Shown here: positions 28,559 through 36,492 of the stretch, piece after piece
Layout: every line of letters begins with the position of its first letter
Numbering within the stretch: the stretch's first letter is position 1
Assembly (NCBI RefSeq): GCF_000233455.1
Contig: NZ_JH376422.1
Span: 63,817-127,816 of the forward strand
Direction of reading: 5' to 3'
Length of the DNA: 64,000 bases
Origin: [Clostridium] citroniae WAL-17108
GTDB taxonomy: Bacteria > Bacillota > Clostridia > Lachnospirales > Lachnospiraceae
The notes under the pieces: generated by a model
What the model saw: only the letters and a program-made list of their open reading frames with translations
What the model was told of the DNA's origin: nothing
The model's database searches: none
Program-made: the position numbers and the translations under genes

Positions 28559-29974
28559 TTACAGCTCTTCGCCGTTTGTCCGTATCACGTTCTGGTACCA
28601 GTAAAAACTGTCCTTTTTGATCCGGGCCAGATCCTTAAGATCCATATCCTCCCGGTTTACATACACAAACCCGTATCTCTTTTTAAAGCCCTGGTGCGAA
28701 CTTAAAAGATCCATAAAGGACCATGGCGAATATCCCATCAGGTCCACTCCATCCTGGATCGCCAGGGAGCACGCCTTAAGATGTCCTTTTATATAATCGA
28801 TCCTGTATGGATCATGGACCTGATTGTCCGCAGTAAGTTCGTCTCCCATACCCAGCCCATTTTCCGTTATGATCAGGGGCACATGGTATCTGCTGTAGTA
28901 ATCATTCAGAACAATGCGCAATCCCATGGGATCGATCTGTGCGCCGTACTCGCTGGCTGCCAGGTTCTCATTCTTCTCATCCCTGCAATAGCCGTACTGG
29001 TCAAAATCCACCTCGTTCCCGCGGTATACCCTCATGCCCACAGGGTGGGATCCGTCTGCGGGAAGGTAGCTGGCACACAGGGTCCTGTAGTAATTCAGGG
29101 CAATGTAGTCCATCCTTCCATGCTTCAGGATCTCCTCATCCCCTTCCATCATGACCGGGACGATCCCCCGCTCGTTCAGATACCTCATGTAATATCCGGG
29201 ATACCTTCCATAATAATGCATATCCAGGCAGTAGACCGTCTTCATGCAGTCATTCATCCTGGCGGCCCACACATCCTCCGGCTTATTGGTCAGGGGATAC
29301 GTACAGGTGGAGGACACTGCAGGTCCCACCTTTCCGTCCTTTACCAGCTCGTGGCAGGCCTTAGATGCCAGGGCATGGGCCAGGAACATGTGGTAATCCA
29401 TCTGGGCACGGATCCGGTCAGCCTTGAGCGGATCCGCTTCATTGATATTCATGCGCTCGTCCACGCGGATCATCAGGTTCTGCTCATTGATGACCTGCCA
29501 GTATTTTACCCGGTCCCCATACTGCCCAAAGCAGATCTTTGCATACCGCTCAAAGGCGTACACACACCGCCGGTCCTCCCATCCATTGTACTTTTCCACC
29601 AGGGCATAGGGAAGATCAAAATGATAGAGGGTCACAAAGGGCTGGATTCCATGTTCCAGAAGGCAGTTGATCACATCATTGTAAAAAGCAATGCCCTGTT
29701 GGTTCACCTCACCGTCCCCGTCCGGGATGATGCGCGCCCAGGAAAGGGAGAACCGGTAAATCTTCATGCCAAGTTCCTTCATCAGTGCAATATCTTCCTT
29801 CCAGTGATGGTAAAAATCACTGGCCACCTTACTGTCAGCCTGCTTGTGGGAACGCTTAAAGGAATTATGATCCGCCACTGTCATTCCCTTTCCGCCTTCA
29901 TCCCATCCTCCCTCGATCTGAAACGCCGAGGAGGAGGCTCCCCACAAAAAGTCCTTTGGAAATCTGTCTGCCAT
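28559..29974 (-). CDS. 6-phospho-beta-glucosidase, GH1 family
   Basis: The 471-residue cytoplasmic enzyme hydrolyses phosphorylated beta-glucosides delivered by the linked EIIBCA. Unlike the GH1 at 22.7 kb it keeps both catalytic glutamates: acid/base in VINEQN (Glu164) and nucleophile in ITENGLG (Glu371). Other markers are FLWGASSSAFQIEGG and LYHFDLPYALVEKYNGW. The start at 29974 has AAAGGAG upstream; the extra 17 residues of the longer frame overlap the preceding gene. It lies 19 nt after the EIIBCA stop. Confidence 0.95.
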   Translation of the reverse strand: MADRFPKDFLWGASSSAFQIEGGWDEGGKGMTVADHNSFKRSHKQADSKVASDFYHHWKEDIALMKELGMKIYRFSLSWARIIPDGDGEVNQQGIAFYNDVINCLLEHGIQPFVTLYHFDLPYALVEKYNGWEDRRCVYAFERYAKICFGQYGDRVKYWQVINEQNLMIRVDERMNINEADPLKADRIRAQMDYHMFLAHALASKACHELVKDGKVGPAVSSTCTYPLTNKPEDVWAARMNDCMKTVYCLDMHYYGRYPGYYMRYLNERGIVPVMMEGDEEILKHGRMDYIALNYYRTLCASYLPADGSHPVGMRVYRGNEVDFDQYGYCRDEKNENLAASEYGAQIDPMGLRIVLNDYYSRYHVPLIITENGLGMGDELTADNQVHDPYRIDYIKGHLKACSLAIQDGVDLMGYSPWSFMDLLSSHQGFKKRYGFVYVNREDMDLKDLARIKKDSFYWYQNVIRTNGEEL

Positions 29975-29993
29975 ATATGTTCTCCTTTTCCTG

Positions 29994-31958
29994 TTATCTG
30001 ATGATTCGGACCACCGGTGTATCACAATCCGCGTGTTCCCGCTCCAATCCTTTTACCTCTGCAAAGTTGGCTGTATTCCCCACTATAACAGGTACAACCG
30101 TATCATATCCTGCTTCTTTTATTTTATCAATATCAAAGGAAACTATTTTTGTCCCTTTTTTGATATGGGCGCCTTCCTCCACATGCTTTTGGAAATATCT
30201 TCCTTCCAGCTTCACGGTATCCATACCCACATGAATCAGCAGTTCCACCCCGTTGTCCATTGTCAGTCCCATGGCGTGAAGGGTGGGATAGATCAATGTC
30301 ACCGTACAGTCAGCCGGCGCTGTCACTTCCCCTTTTTCCGGTATCACTGCAATCCCTTTGCCCAGGGCTTCGGACGAAAACACCTCATCCTTTACCGATG
30401 TCATGGGAACCGCCTTTCCCTGGATAGGGGAGCCCAGGAGGATCTCATTCTCCCCGGCGTTTTCGCAAACTGCCCTGCTCTCGTCTCCTGCCCTGTTCTC
30501 GTCTCCTGTCCTGTTCTTGTCTCCTGCCCTGTTCACGGCAGCAGCCCCATCCCCTTTGTCGGGGATATCGTCAAATCCCACAAAATAGGTGAGCACCGCC
30601 GCCCCAAAGAATGACACTGCGATTCCGACCAGGTAGAAAATAAACGGGGTCATCCCAAATGCCGCATAGGTAAAGATCGTCAGCACGCCATTGTTAGCAA
30701 AGGCATCTCCGTACACGCCTCCCAGCCCCATGATGCCGCCTCCCAAGGCGCCGCAGATAATAGCGCAGATCATGGGCTTTTTCAGACGCAGGTTGCATCC
30801 GTAAATGGCCGGCTCCGTGATCCCTACCAGCACAGCTGAGATGGTTGCTGAGGCAGCCACTCCCTTTAACTCCCTGTTCCTTGATTTAAGCATAACGCCA
30901 AGGGCTGCGCCGCCCTGTGAAAAGTTGGCGGCTCCCGCAAATGCCAGCAGGTTTTGTTTTCCGCTCACAGCCACATCATTAAGACCCACGGGCAGCAGCG
31001 CCCTGTGTGCCCCGAAAATGACGAACACGCCCCAGAGACCGCCCACCACAGCGCCTCCCAAAACAGCATTAAACTGCATCAGGGCATAGTATACGGTCTG
31101 GATTCCGTTGCCCACCCATATGCCGACCGGGCCTAACAGGCACAGTGTCAAGGGCACCATAAGGATCATGGAAATTCCCGGCACAAGAATGATCTGAAGG
31201 ATCTGGGGAATGATCTTCTCCAGGGCCCGTTCCAGGTACATAAGTACAAACACTGCCAGCAGGATGGGAATCACGGACTCGGTGTAGCTGAACACCCTGG
31301 TGGATTCCCCAATGGTCCATGCACCTTTGATCACAGGGATCCCGAATATCCTGGTCACAGCGGACACATCCTGGATAATAGCATCCAATTGCGGATAACA
31401 CAGAAAACCTCCAATGGTCATGGCAATGATCTCATTACACTTTAACGCCTTTGCAGCCGTGTATCCCAGGAATACAGGCATAAAATAGAAAATAATCTGG
31501 CTGGCTGCAAACAGCAGGATGTAGGTGTCATTGGACGCAATATCCACTCCCCGGCCGGCCGCCACCAGTTTTGCGGCTGTCAAAAGTCCTTTGATCAGAC
31601 CGGAGGCGGCAATGGCCGGAATCAGGGGTGTGAACATCTTGGAAATAACCTGGAGCACATGATTTAACACATTTCCCTTTTCTGCCTGCCCGCCTTCACC
31701 GCCGCCGGATTCCAGATCCACCATGGGAAGCATTGCATCATACACCTTGGTAACCTTGGAGCCCAGCACCACCTGGAACTGTCCGCCGGATATGACCACC
31801 TGGATCACTCCCTCCAGATGTTCAACCACCTCTTTGTCCGCCTTGGACATGTCCTTTAACACAAAACGCAGACGGGTAAAGCAGTGGCTCAGGTCACTTA
31901 CATTTTCTTTTCCGCCCACATGCTTTAATATGTCTTTTGCTACTCTGTTGATATCCAT
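29994..31958 (-). CDS. PTS beta-glucoside-specific EIIBCA (BglP-like)
   Basis: The 654-residue protein contains all three PTS domains: EIIB (residues 1-90, phosphocysteine in LSHCFTRLRF, Cys26), EIIC (about 105-455, ten or so membrane segments, TEPAIYGCNLRLKKP) and EIIA of the glucose type (about 510-650, active His in VELLIHVGMDTV). Between EIIC and EIIA lies a repetitive linker encoded by three 18-bp tandem repeats. The start at 31958 has AAAGAGGAG upstream; the 63 extra residues in the longer frame are leader RNA. It is the first gene of the operon and is controlled by LicT antitermination. Confidence 0.95.
   Translation of the reverse strand: MDINRVAKDILKHVGGKENVSDLSHCFTRLRFVLKDMSKADKEVVEHLEGVIQVVISGGQFQVVLGSKVTKVYDAMLPMVDLESGGGEGGQAEKGNVLNHVLQVISKMFTPLIPAIAASGLIKGLLTAAKLVAAGRGVDIASNDTYILLFAASQIIFYFMPVFLGYTAAKALKCNEIIAMTIGGFLCYPQLDAIIQDVSAVTRIFGIPVIKGAWTIGESTRVFSYTESVIPILLAVFVLMYLERALEKIIPQILQIILVPGISMILMVPLTLCLLGPVGIWVGNGIQTVYYALMQFNAVLGGAVVGGLWGVFVIFGAHRALLPVGLNDVAVSGKQNLLAFAGAANFSQGGAALGVMLKSRNRELKGVAASATISAVLVGITEPAIYGCNLRLKKPMICAIICGALGGGIMGLGGVYGDAFANNGVLTIFTYAAFGMTPFIFYLVGIAVSFFGAAVLTYFVGFDDIPDKGDGAAAVNRAGDKNRTGDENRAGDESRAVCENAGENEILLGSPIQGKAVPMTSVKDEVFSSEALGKGIAVIPEKGEVTAPADCTVTLIYPTLHAMGLTMDNGVELLIHVGMDTVKLEGRYFQKHVEEGAHIKKGTKIVSFDIDKIKEAGYDTVVPVIVGNTANFAEVKGLEREHADCDTPVVRIIR
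30480..30533 (-). repeat. three tandem 18-bp repeats in the EIIBCA linker
   Basis: Three copies of an 18-bp unit (plus-strand CTCGTCTCCTGCCCTGTT with one or two changes) encode the repeated linker NRAGDK/NRTGDE/NRAGDE between the EIIC and EIIA domains. Copy number variation would only lengthen or shorten the linker, as the unit is a multiple of three. Confidence 0.85.
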
Positions 31959-32064
31959 AACATTCTCCTCTTTGATTATTCCAATTGGTTGCTCACCGGC
32001 CAGTGAATGTCCCTTGATAAGCCCAGTTACCAGACGCACGCACATCCGTCTTAAGAGCAGACAC

Positions 32065-32127
32065 AAAAAAAGACCCAAGTATATCAGAATAAAGTATACC
32101 CACTTTATCCTTCTATCCTTCGATCTT
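32065..32127 (-). terminator. LicT-controlled leader terminator of the beta-glucoside operon
   Basis: On the minus strand a T run (seven Ts, 32065-32071) follows GGGTCTT, whose reverse complement is the AAGATC end of the RAT. The hairpin therefore shares bases with the antiterminator, the usual mutually exclusive arrangement. The inner part of the stem (GTATA with TATAC) is imperfect. Confidence 0.65.
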
Positions 32128-32149
32128 GCCTGCATTACCAGTAACATGT
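32122..32149 (-). promoter_or_regulatory. ribonucleic antiterminator (RAT) for LicT
   Basis: The minus-strand sequence TGTTACTGGTAATGCAGGCA with its flanks fits the LicT/BglG/SacY RAT consensus (TGTTACTG-x-TAA-x-GCAGGCAA) closely. It lies about 20 nt after the predicted transcription start and overlaps the following terminator. Confidence 0.88.
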
Positions 32150-32176
32150 CGATTACTGCCTTATCAAATTGATTGG

Positions 32177-32206
32177 ATTATAGCATATAAAAACCCCGTC
32201 TGTCAA
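32177..32206 (-). promoter_or_regulatory. promoter of the beta-glucoside operon
   Basis: On the minus strand a perfect TTGACA (32201-32206) and a perfect TATAAT (32177-32182) with preceding TGC are separated by 18 bp. A strong constitutive promoter fits control by antitermination. Confidence 0.85.
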
Positions 32207-32341
32207 CATTAAAATGCAGTCTCCTGGTAAAACGTCTCCTGGTAAAAGTACGCCGGGCAAAGCATCAACCAGGGCACGGGTGGCGCGGTACTGGGCGGCG
32301 CCACAGCAGGTAAAGCACAGGGCGGCGTGCACAGCAGGTGC

Positions 32342-32373
32342 AAAACAGAGGATGTGCACTGCACACCCTCTGT
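32342..32373 (-). terminator. terminator of the dcuC-malY-DUF1893 operon
   Basis: ACAGAGG and CCTCTGT flank an inner TGTGC/GCACA stem, and TTTT follows on the minus strand. It begins 10 nt after the stop of the DUF1893 gene. The remaining stretch to 32177 is GC-rich with short direct repeats (CACAGCAGGT, CTCCTGGTAAAA twice each) and no gene. Confidence 0.8.
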
Positions 32374-32382
32374 CCCGGACTT

Positions 32383-32805
32383 TCAGTTCTTCTTAAAACG
32401 CTCCTCAAGAAACTCCCACTGCTCTCCCTGGTCCCTGTGGTCATAGAGAAATTGTTCAATGGGGCAGACCTTTGTATCATCCTTTGAGGATTTCACAAGG
32501 GGGATGAGCTCTGCATATGTGACAGCCACCCCCATTTCCCTGAACATCTTCAGTCCGCCTTCCGACATTCTCACCCCATGGCATTCCCGGATGGGGATCC
32601 GGCCCGCCATGATCCCCATGGCAATACCTGCCTGGTTCGCGTACAGGACCATGGCTTTTACTCCGGAAAATTGATGTTCAAAATATTGGCCATACATGGC
32701 TGCCACCGGGCTTTTATCTGATTCCCATATGACATTTCCCAAAGAATCTGTCAGGATTGCCAGCGCTTCCTTTTCCGCGACTTTCTTTAATAAATCCTCT
32801 CTCAT
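32383..32805 (-). CDS. DUF1893 (TM1506-like) domain protein
   Basis: The 140-residue protein resembles the DUF1893/TM1506 family, which has a cytidine-deaminase-like fold but no proven activity: ILTDSLGNVIWESDKSPVAAMYG, GVKAMVLYANQAGIAMG and the C-terminal MGVAVTYAELIPLVKSSKDDTKVCPIEQFL match the family pattern (Cys in xCPxE). The C-terminal tail is longer than usual. It is the last gene of the dcuC operon, 19 nt after the malY-type gene. No function can be assigned. Confidence 0.75.
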   Translation of the reverse strand: MREDLLKKVAEKEALAILTDSLGNVIWESDKSPVAAMYGQYFEHQFSGVKAMVLYANQAGIAMGIMAGRIPIRECHGVRMSEGGLKMFREMGVAVTYAELIPLVKSSKDDTKVCPIEQFLYDHRDQGEQWEFLEERFKKN

Positions 32806-32824
32806 ACGGACACCTGCCTTTGCG

Positions 32825-34006
32825 TTACAGCCTGTCGGCCGCTTCCTTGATCCGCTTTAACCCTTCCATGACAACTGCCCTGGGAGCCGCAAAATTAAAT
32901 CTCATAAATCCCTTCCCTTCCTTTTCCCCAAAGGTGGTTCCGTCATTTAATAACACTTTGGCATCCCTGAACATAAAATCCTTTAACTCTTTTTGTGACT
33001 GGAATCCAAGTCCCCTGCAGTCCATCCAGATCATAAAGGTAGCCTCCGGTTCAATTGCCTTGATCTTGGGGATGTTTTCATTGATGTATGCCACCGCCTG
33101 GTTCTTGGTCTCATTTAAGTACGCAACACACTGGTCTGCGTAGTCATCCCCGTGATTATAGCATGCCATCAATGCTGCGTTTCCGAATATATTTCTTCCC
33201 ATTCCCTTTTTGTATGTCTGCTGGTTCATCATCCTGCGGTAGATCTCTTTGTTGTGCGTAAACCATGCGGCGGTGCGGAAGCCGGCCACATTAAAGGTCT
33301 TGGCAGGATTGATAAATGTCACGGAATGATCGGCAAACTCCTCCGAGATACCGCAGAAAGGAATAAACGTATGTCCGTCAAAAATGATATCCCCATGGAT
33401 CTCATCCACCCCGATCATCACGTGGTTGCGGATGCACATTTCCCCCATCCTCACCAGTTCTTCCCTGGTAAAGCACCTGCCTGTGGGGTTCTGTGGATTA
33501 CAGATAAACAGGATCTTCACTTTGGGGTCTGACAGCTTTTTCTCCAAGTCTTCAAAATTGACCTCATAACGGCCGTTGACCAGATCCATCTCGTTGTAAA
33601 CCAGCTGACGGCCATTATTTTTCACCAGATCATGAAAGGGAGGGTAAACAGGTGTCTGAAGGAGGATCTTATCCCCAACACTTGAAAATTCTTCTGCAAA
33701 CCATATCATGGCAGGGATGACGCAGGGTGAAAAATCTATGTACTCCGGATTCAGGACCGTGTTGTGCCTTACTTTATACCACCTGGCAATGCTCTCCTCA
33801 AATGCCGGATCAATATACGGATAACCGTAATGATTCATCTCCACGCGCTCCCTTAAGGCTTCGGTCACCTCCACCGGGCTTGGGAAATCCGTGTCCGCGA
33901 TCCAGAATGGAAGCACATCGCCTGGGCACAGGGACGGGTCATATTTTTTTGCATCTGTTCCTCTTCTCTCAACGCCTTTATCAAAATCATATATTATCTT
34001 GCTCAT
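32825..34006 (-). CDS. MalY/PatB-type PLP-dependent aminotransferase or C-S lyase
   Basis: The 393-residue cytoplasmic fold-type I PLP enzyme matches MalY/PatB: FDKGVERRGTDAKKYD at the N-terminus, LPFWIADTDFPSP, FICNPQNPTGRCFTREEL, GVDEIHGDI and the PLP lysine in FINPAKTFNVAG. Enzymes of this group usually perform beta-elimination on cystathionine, cysteine or cysteine conjugates. The start at 34006 has AAAGGAG 8 nt upstream; the longer frame adds ten residues. It lies 47 nt after the dcuC gene. Confidence 0.93.
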   Translation of the reverse strand: MSKIIYDFDKGVERRGTDAKKYDPSLCPGDVLPFWIADTDFPSPVEVTEALRERVEMNHYGYPYIDPAFEESIARWYKVRHNTVLNPEYIDFSPCVIPAMIWFAEEFSSVGDKILLQTPVYPPFHDLVKNNGRQLVYNEMDLVNGRYEVNFEDLEKKLSDPKVKILFICNPQNPTGRCFTREELVRMGEMCIRNHVMIGVDEIHGDIIFDGHTFIPFCGISEEFADHSVTFINPAKTFNVAGFRTAAWFTHNKEIYRRMMNQQTYKKGMGRNIFGNAALMACYNHGDDYADQCVAYLNETKNQAVAYINENIPKIKAIEPEATFMIWMDCRGLGFQSQKELKDFMFRDAKVLLNDGTTFGEKEGKGFMRFNFAAPRAVVMEGLKRIKEAADRL

Positions 34007-34053
34007 CACGAATTCTCCTTTATCTTTTTTCATCATAACACATTTTCATTTAA

Positions 34054-35415
34054 TTAAACAATTACATATGAGACGATCATATTACAGGCAAACATCACGA
34101 TCGCCGGAACAGAGCACCGTTTTACAATGTCCATGATCTCCAGTTCAGCCATGCCTGAAATGGCAATTACAACACCGGCCACCGGAGACATACACCGGCC
34201 GATGCCGGAGGAAAGCTGCATGGGAAGGGCGATGGTGGCTGTGGAAACTCCCATTTGGGCCGTCACATCCGGAACCAGGGGGCCGAAGGCATACCATGAT
34301 GCATTGCCCGATCCCAGAAGCATACCTGCAAAAAATGTGATCATTGACATCAATGCCATGGTAATGATCGGCGCACTCTTAACAGAGGCCAGGACATTGG
34401 ATATGATCGTAATACCGCCCAACAGTTTGATGGCTTCCGCAAACACTGCCGCACCGATCAGGATACTTACAACATTGGCAAAGGAATTGCCCATTGCCTT
34501 CATTACAACATTAAAGTCATTGGTCACCTCTTTTCTGTCCCTTCTTCTCACCAGTTCCAGGATAAATACAAAGAACAGTCCAAGAAGGTTTGCCGTGACC
34601 ACATCCATTTTAATGGATGGTATAAAGCTGAAGACGGTGATCAAAACCAAAGGTACAATGGGAAGCACCGCGTAACATGCCGGGCAGCTGGAATCCCTCG
34701 GCATCTCCGTCTTTGCCGCAACGCTTCCTGTGGATGCGTCTTTCTTGTCCATGTGCCTCAGATATATGGGAAGAAAGACAGCACAGATAAGAATAAGGAT
34801 CGCTGCGGCTTTTCCCTGATAGGTGAGGAAATAGTTCATCATGGGCATTCCAACCACATTCTCCGCCGCAAAGATCGCACTTGAATCATTGGGACCCCAG
34901 TCCACAAAGCCGCACATGATCATAACAGTGGCGGCGCTCAGCTTGCTGATCCCCAGGGAGGTGAGGATAGGAAACGCAATGGCCATCAAAAGCATGGCCA
35001 GGCCCGCATGGCTTGTGATCACTAGTTTCAGCAGGGTCCCAATGATAAAGAGCATGCTTAAAACTATGTAGGGGTTTTTAATTTTTGATAAAGGCTTGGT
35101 TGCCAGATATGCCAATTTTGTGGATGCCCCTATATGAGACATGTAAACAGCGTACCCTGTTACCATCATTAAGGTCAGTCCCACACCGGATGCATTGGAT
35201 TTGAATGCATTGGCGGCATATGCAAATACATCTATGACCGCATTTCCCGTGGTTTTATCCCCCATGATCGATCCGCCGCCGAAGATTGCCGATAGCAGCA
35301 GGATCATCATGCCTGATACCAGGAACACAAATACTGAATTATACTTTTTAATTACCAGTGTTGCAACTATGACGATATACAGCAGCGTTACTATCACAGC
35401 TAGTGTATGATTCAT
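34054..35415 (-). CDS. DcuC-family anion transporter
   Basis: The 453-residue membrane protein has about twelve hydrophobic segments and DcuC-type segments (GVGLTLMMVTGYAVYMSHIGAS; ITSHAGLAMLLMAIAFPIL; GFVDWGPNDSSAIFAAENV). DcuC proteins exchange C4-dicarboxylates such as succinate and fumarate in anaerobes. The coupling to a PLP lyase and the nearby yhf cluster makes an amino acid or related anion possible as well. The start has CAGGAG upstream. It is the first gene of an operon with a regulated promoter. Confidence 0.85.
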   Translation of the reverse strand: MNHTLAVIVTLLYIVIVATLVIKKYNSVFVFLVSGMMILLLSAIFGGGSIMGDKTTGNAVIDVFAYAANAFKSNASGVGLTLMMVTGYAVYMSHIGASTKLAYLATKPLSKIKNPYIVLSMLFIIGTLLKLVITSHAGLAMLLMAIAFPILTSLGISKLSAATVMIMCGFVDWGPNDSSAIFAAENVVGMPMMNYFLTYQGKAAAILILICAVFLPIYLRHMDKKDASTGSVAAKTEMPRDSSCPACYAVLPIVPLVLITVFSFIPSIKMDVVTANLLGLFFVFILELVRRRDRKEVTNDFNVVMKAMGNSFANVVSILIGAAVFAEAIKLLGGITIISNVLASVKSAPIITMALMSMITFFAGMLLGSGNASWYAFGPLVPDVTAQMGVSTATIALPMQLSSGIGRCMSPVAGVVIAISGMAELEIMDIVKRCSVPAIVMFACNMIVSYVIV

Positions 35416-35511
35416 GATACTTCTCCTGTCTTTTTGGAATTAGTTTTTGCTCCACCAGCCTGCAGTACCGGTTTTTGCAGTCAAGCAGGTATACTGTCCA
35501 AACCCTATATT

Positions 35512-35566
35512 GTTTAGAATCTTAACCTTTGGTTTAGTATGTATACCTCTTGTTTAGATTCTAAAC
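35512..35566 (-). promoter_or_regulatory. operator region: phased GTTTAG repeats upstream of dcuC
   Basis: A perfect palindrome GTTTAGA-T-TCTAAAC lies at 35552-35566, a near-perfect copy GTTTAGA-A-TCTTAAC at 35512-35526 and a half site GTTTAG at 35532. The three repeats start exactly 20 bp apart, two helical turns, on the same face of DNA. The first overlaps the -10 box of the dcuC promoter, so binding would repress. The MarR protein encoded 300 bp upstream is the likely ligand. The rest of 35416-35870 is AT-rich and has no gene. Confidence 0.75.
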
Positions 35567-35586
35567 CTTTTACCTGATAATGTCAA
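35558..35586 (-). promoter_or_regulatory. promoter of the dcuC operon
   Basis: On the minus strand TTGACA (35581-35586) and TAGAAT (35558-35563) are separated by 17 bp; the -10 is embedded in the palindromic operator. Confidence 0.75.
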
Positions 35587-35773
35587 TATCAATTATATAG
35601 TTTGTCAATATGCATGAATATGATACGTGTATTTTGTGCAATATATCCAATTTTATTCACAAAAAACATTGACAAGCGGGTTGCCTTTGTTTTTCATCTT
35701 CCTGGATCAAGACTTCCCGCACAGTTCTGAACATATATGATTTTCATGGCTTCACCATGAGGTTCATCAGACC

Positions 35774-35825
35774 GGCGGCTTTGCCGCCAATCTGAAAGGA
35801 GCTGCAGCAAATGCTGCAGCTCCTT
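35774..35825. terminator. terminator downstream of the MarR gene
   Basis: A 14-bp stem (AAGGAGCTGCAGCA with TGCTGCAGCTCCTT, 2-nt centre) follows the MarR stop at about 45 bp, and a second small hairpin (GGCGGC-TTT-GCCGCC) lies next to it. T runs are short, so termination may be partial. Confidence 0.6.
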
Positions 35826-35870
35826 CCTGACCGTAACCGGACATGGGCCTGTATACGTTAATCTATTTCC

Positions 35871-36374
35871 TTATCTCTTCCTGCTCTTTTTCTTTTCATT
35901 CCGTCTTTCCTGAACCCCCCGCCTTATATCCAGCCAGGCCTCAAGCACACAAAAGGCAGTGTTGACTTCATCCTCTGAAAACCGTTCCCTGACAATATCC
36001 ATGGATTCCCCAAACCCAACCTCATCATATCTGCGGTGGGCTTCGTCCAGTTCCTTTCCTTTTTCAGTTAAAAACAGGTGGTATCTGTTATCATTCTCGG
36101 GATCCACTTCCCTGTAGATCAGCCCCTTGCTCTCCACTTTTTTCAGGATTTGGGAAACTGCTCCTTTTGTCTTTCCATAATCCCTTGCAAGCTCCGTTAC
36201 CGTGATCCCATGATGGTCGGCAATATGTTTTAGGGTATGTACTTCCACCGATGTATAGGCCTCACCTGTTCCGTAATCATGAGGCACCTTTGTAGATATA
36301 TATAAGTTAGAAACCTGGTGCAGTATATCCACAGCCTCTACATCGCTATATGATTTCCTTGCCTTCTCATCCAT
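35871..36374 (-). CDS. MarR-family transcriptional regulator
   Basis: The 167-residue protein has a winged-helix core: VEVHTLKHIADHHGITVTELARDYGKTKGAVSQILKKVESKGL is the helix-turn-helix and YREVDPENDNRYHLFLTEKG the wing. The N- and C-terminal helices should form the dimer. The C-terminus ends in a highly basic tail (ERRNEKKKSRKR). AGGAG precedes the start. It lies between the yhf cluster and the dcuC operon on the same strand and is a good candidate to bind the GTTTAG operators over the dcuC promoter. Confidence 0.9.
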   Translation of the reverse strand: MDEKARKSYSDVEAVDILHQVSNLYISTKVPHDYGTGEAYTSVEVHTLKHIADHHGITVTELARDYGKTKGAVSQILKKVESKGLIYREVDPENDNRYHLFLTEKGKELDEAHRRYDEVGFGESMDIVRERFSEDEVNTAFCVLEAWLDIRRGVQERRNEKKKSRKR

Positions 36375-36439
36375 AATGTACTCCTAACTTTACTATATAC
36401 CGTATTAGCCTTTTCCCAAACTGTTAAAGCATTGTTAAA

Positions 36440-36468
36440 AGTATACTATAATTAAATATCAATGGCAA
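36440..36468 (-). promoter_or_regulatory. promoter of the MarR gene
   Basis: On the minus strand TTGCCA (36463-36468) and TATACT (36440-36445) are separated by 17 bp. A direct repeat TTTAACA-x4-TTTAACA follows and might be an operator. Confidence 0.55.
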
Positions 36469-36492
36469 GGATTTCTTCCGGTCAATGCGTTT

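Noticed and set aside
28781..30001. A 406-codon plus-strand frame opposite the second GH1 gene
   Set aside because: GH1 catalytic motifs are on the minus strand; the antisense frame is a by-product of codon bias.
29974..32147. Longer N-termini for the EIIBCA and second GH1 proteins
   Set aside because: The extra codons lie in the RAT/terminator leader or the end of the preceding gene, and strong ribosome sites precede the internal starts chosen.
32220..32340. Short direct repeats as a CRISPR or attachment site
   Set aside because: The repeats are only 10-12 bp, two copies each, with no regular spacing, cas genes or integrase nearby.
32153..32359. A 68-codon minus-strand frame over the beta-glucoside promoter region
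   Set aside because: It overlaps a terminator, a promoter and repeats and has a low-complexity Cys/Ala-rich product.
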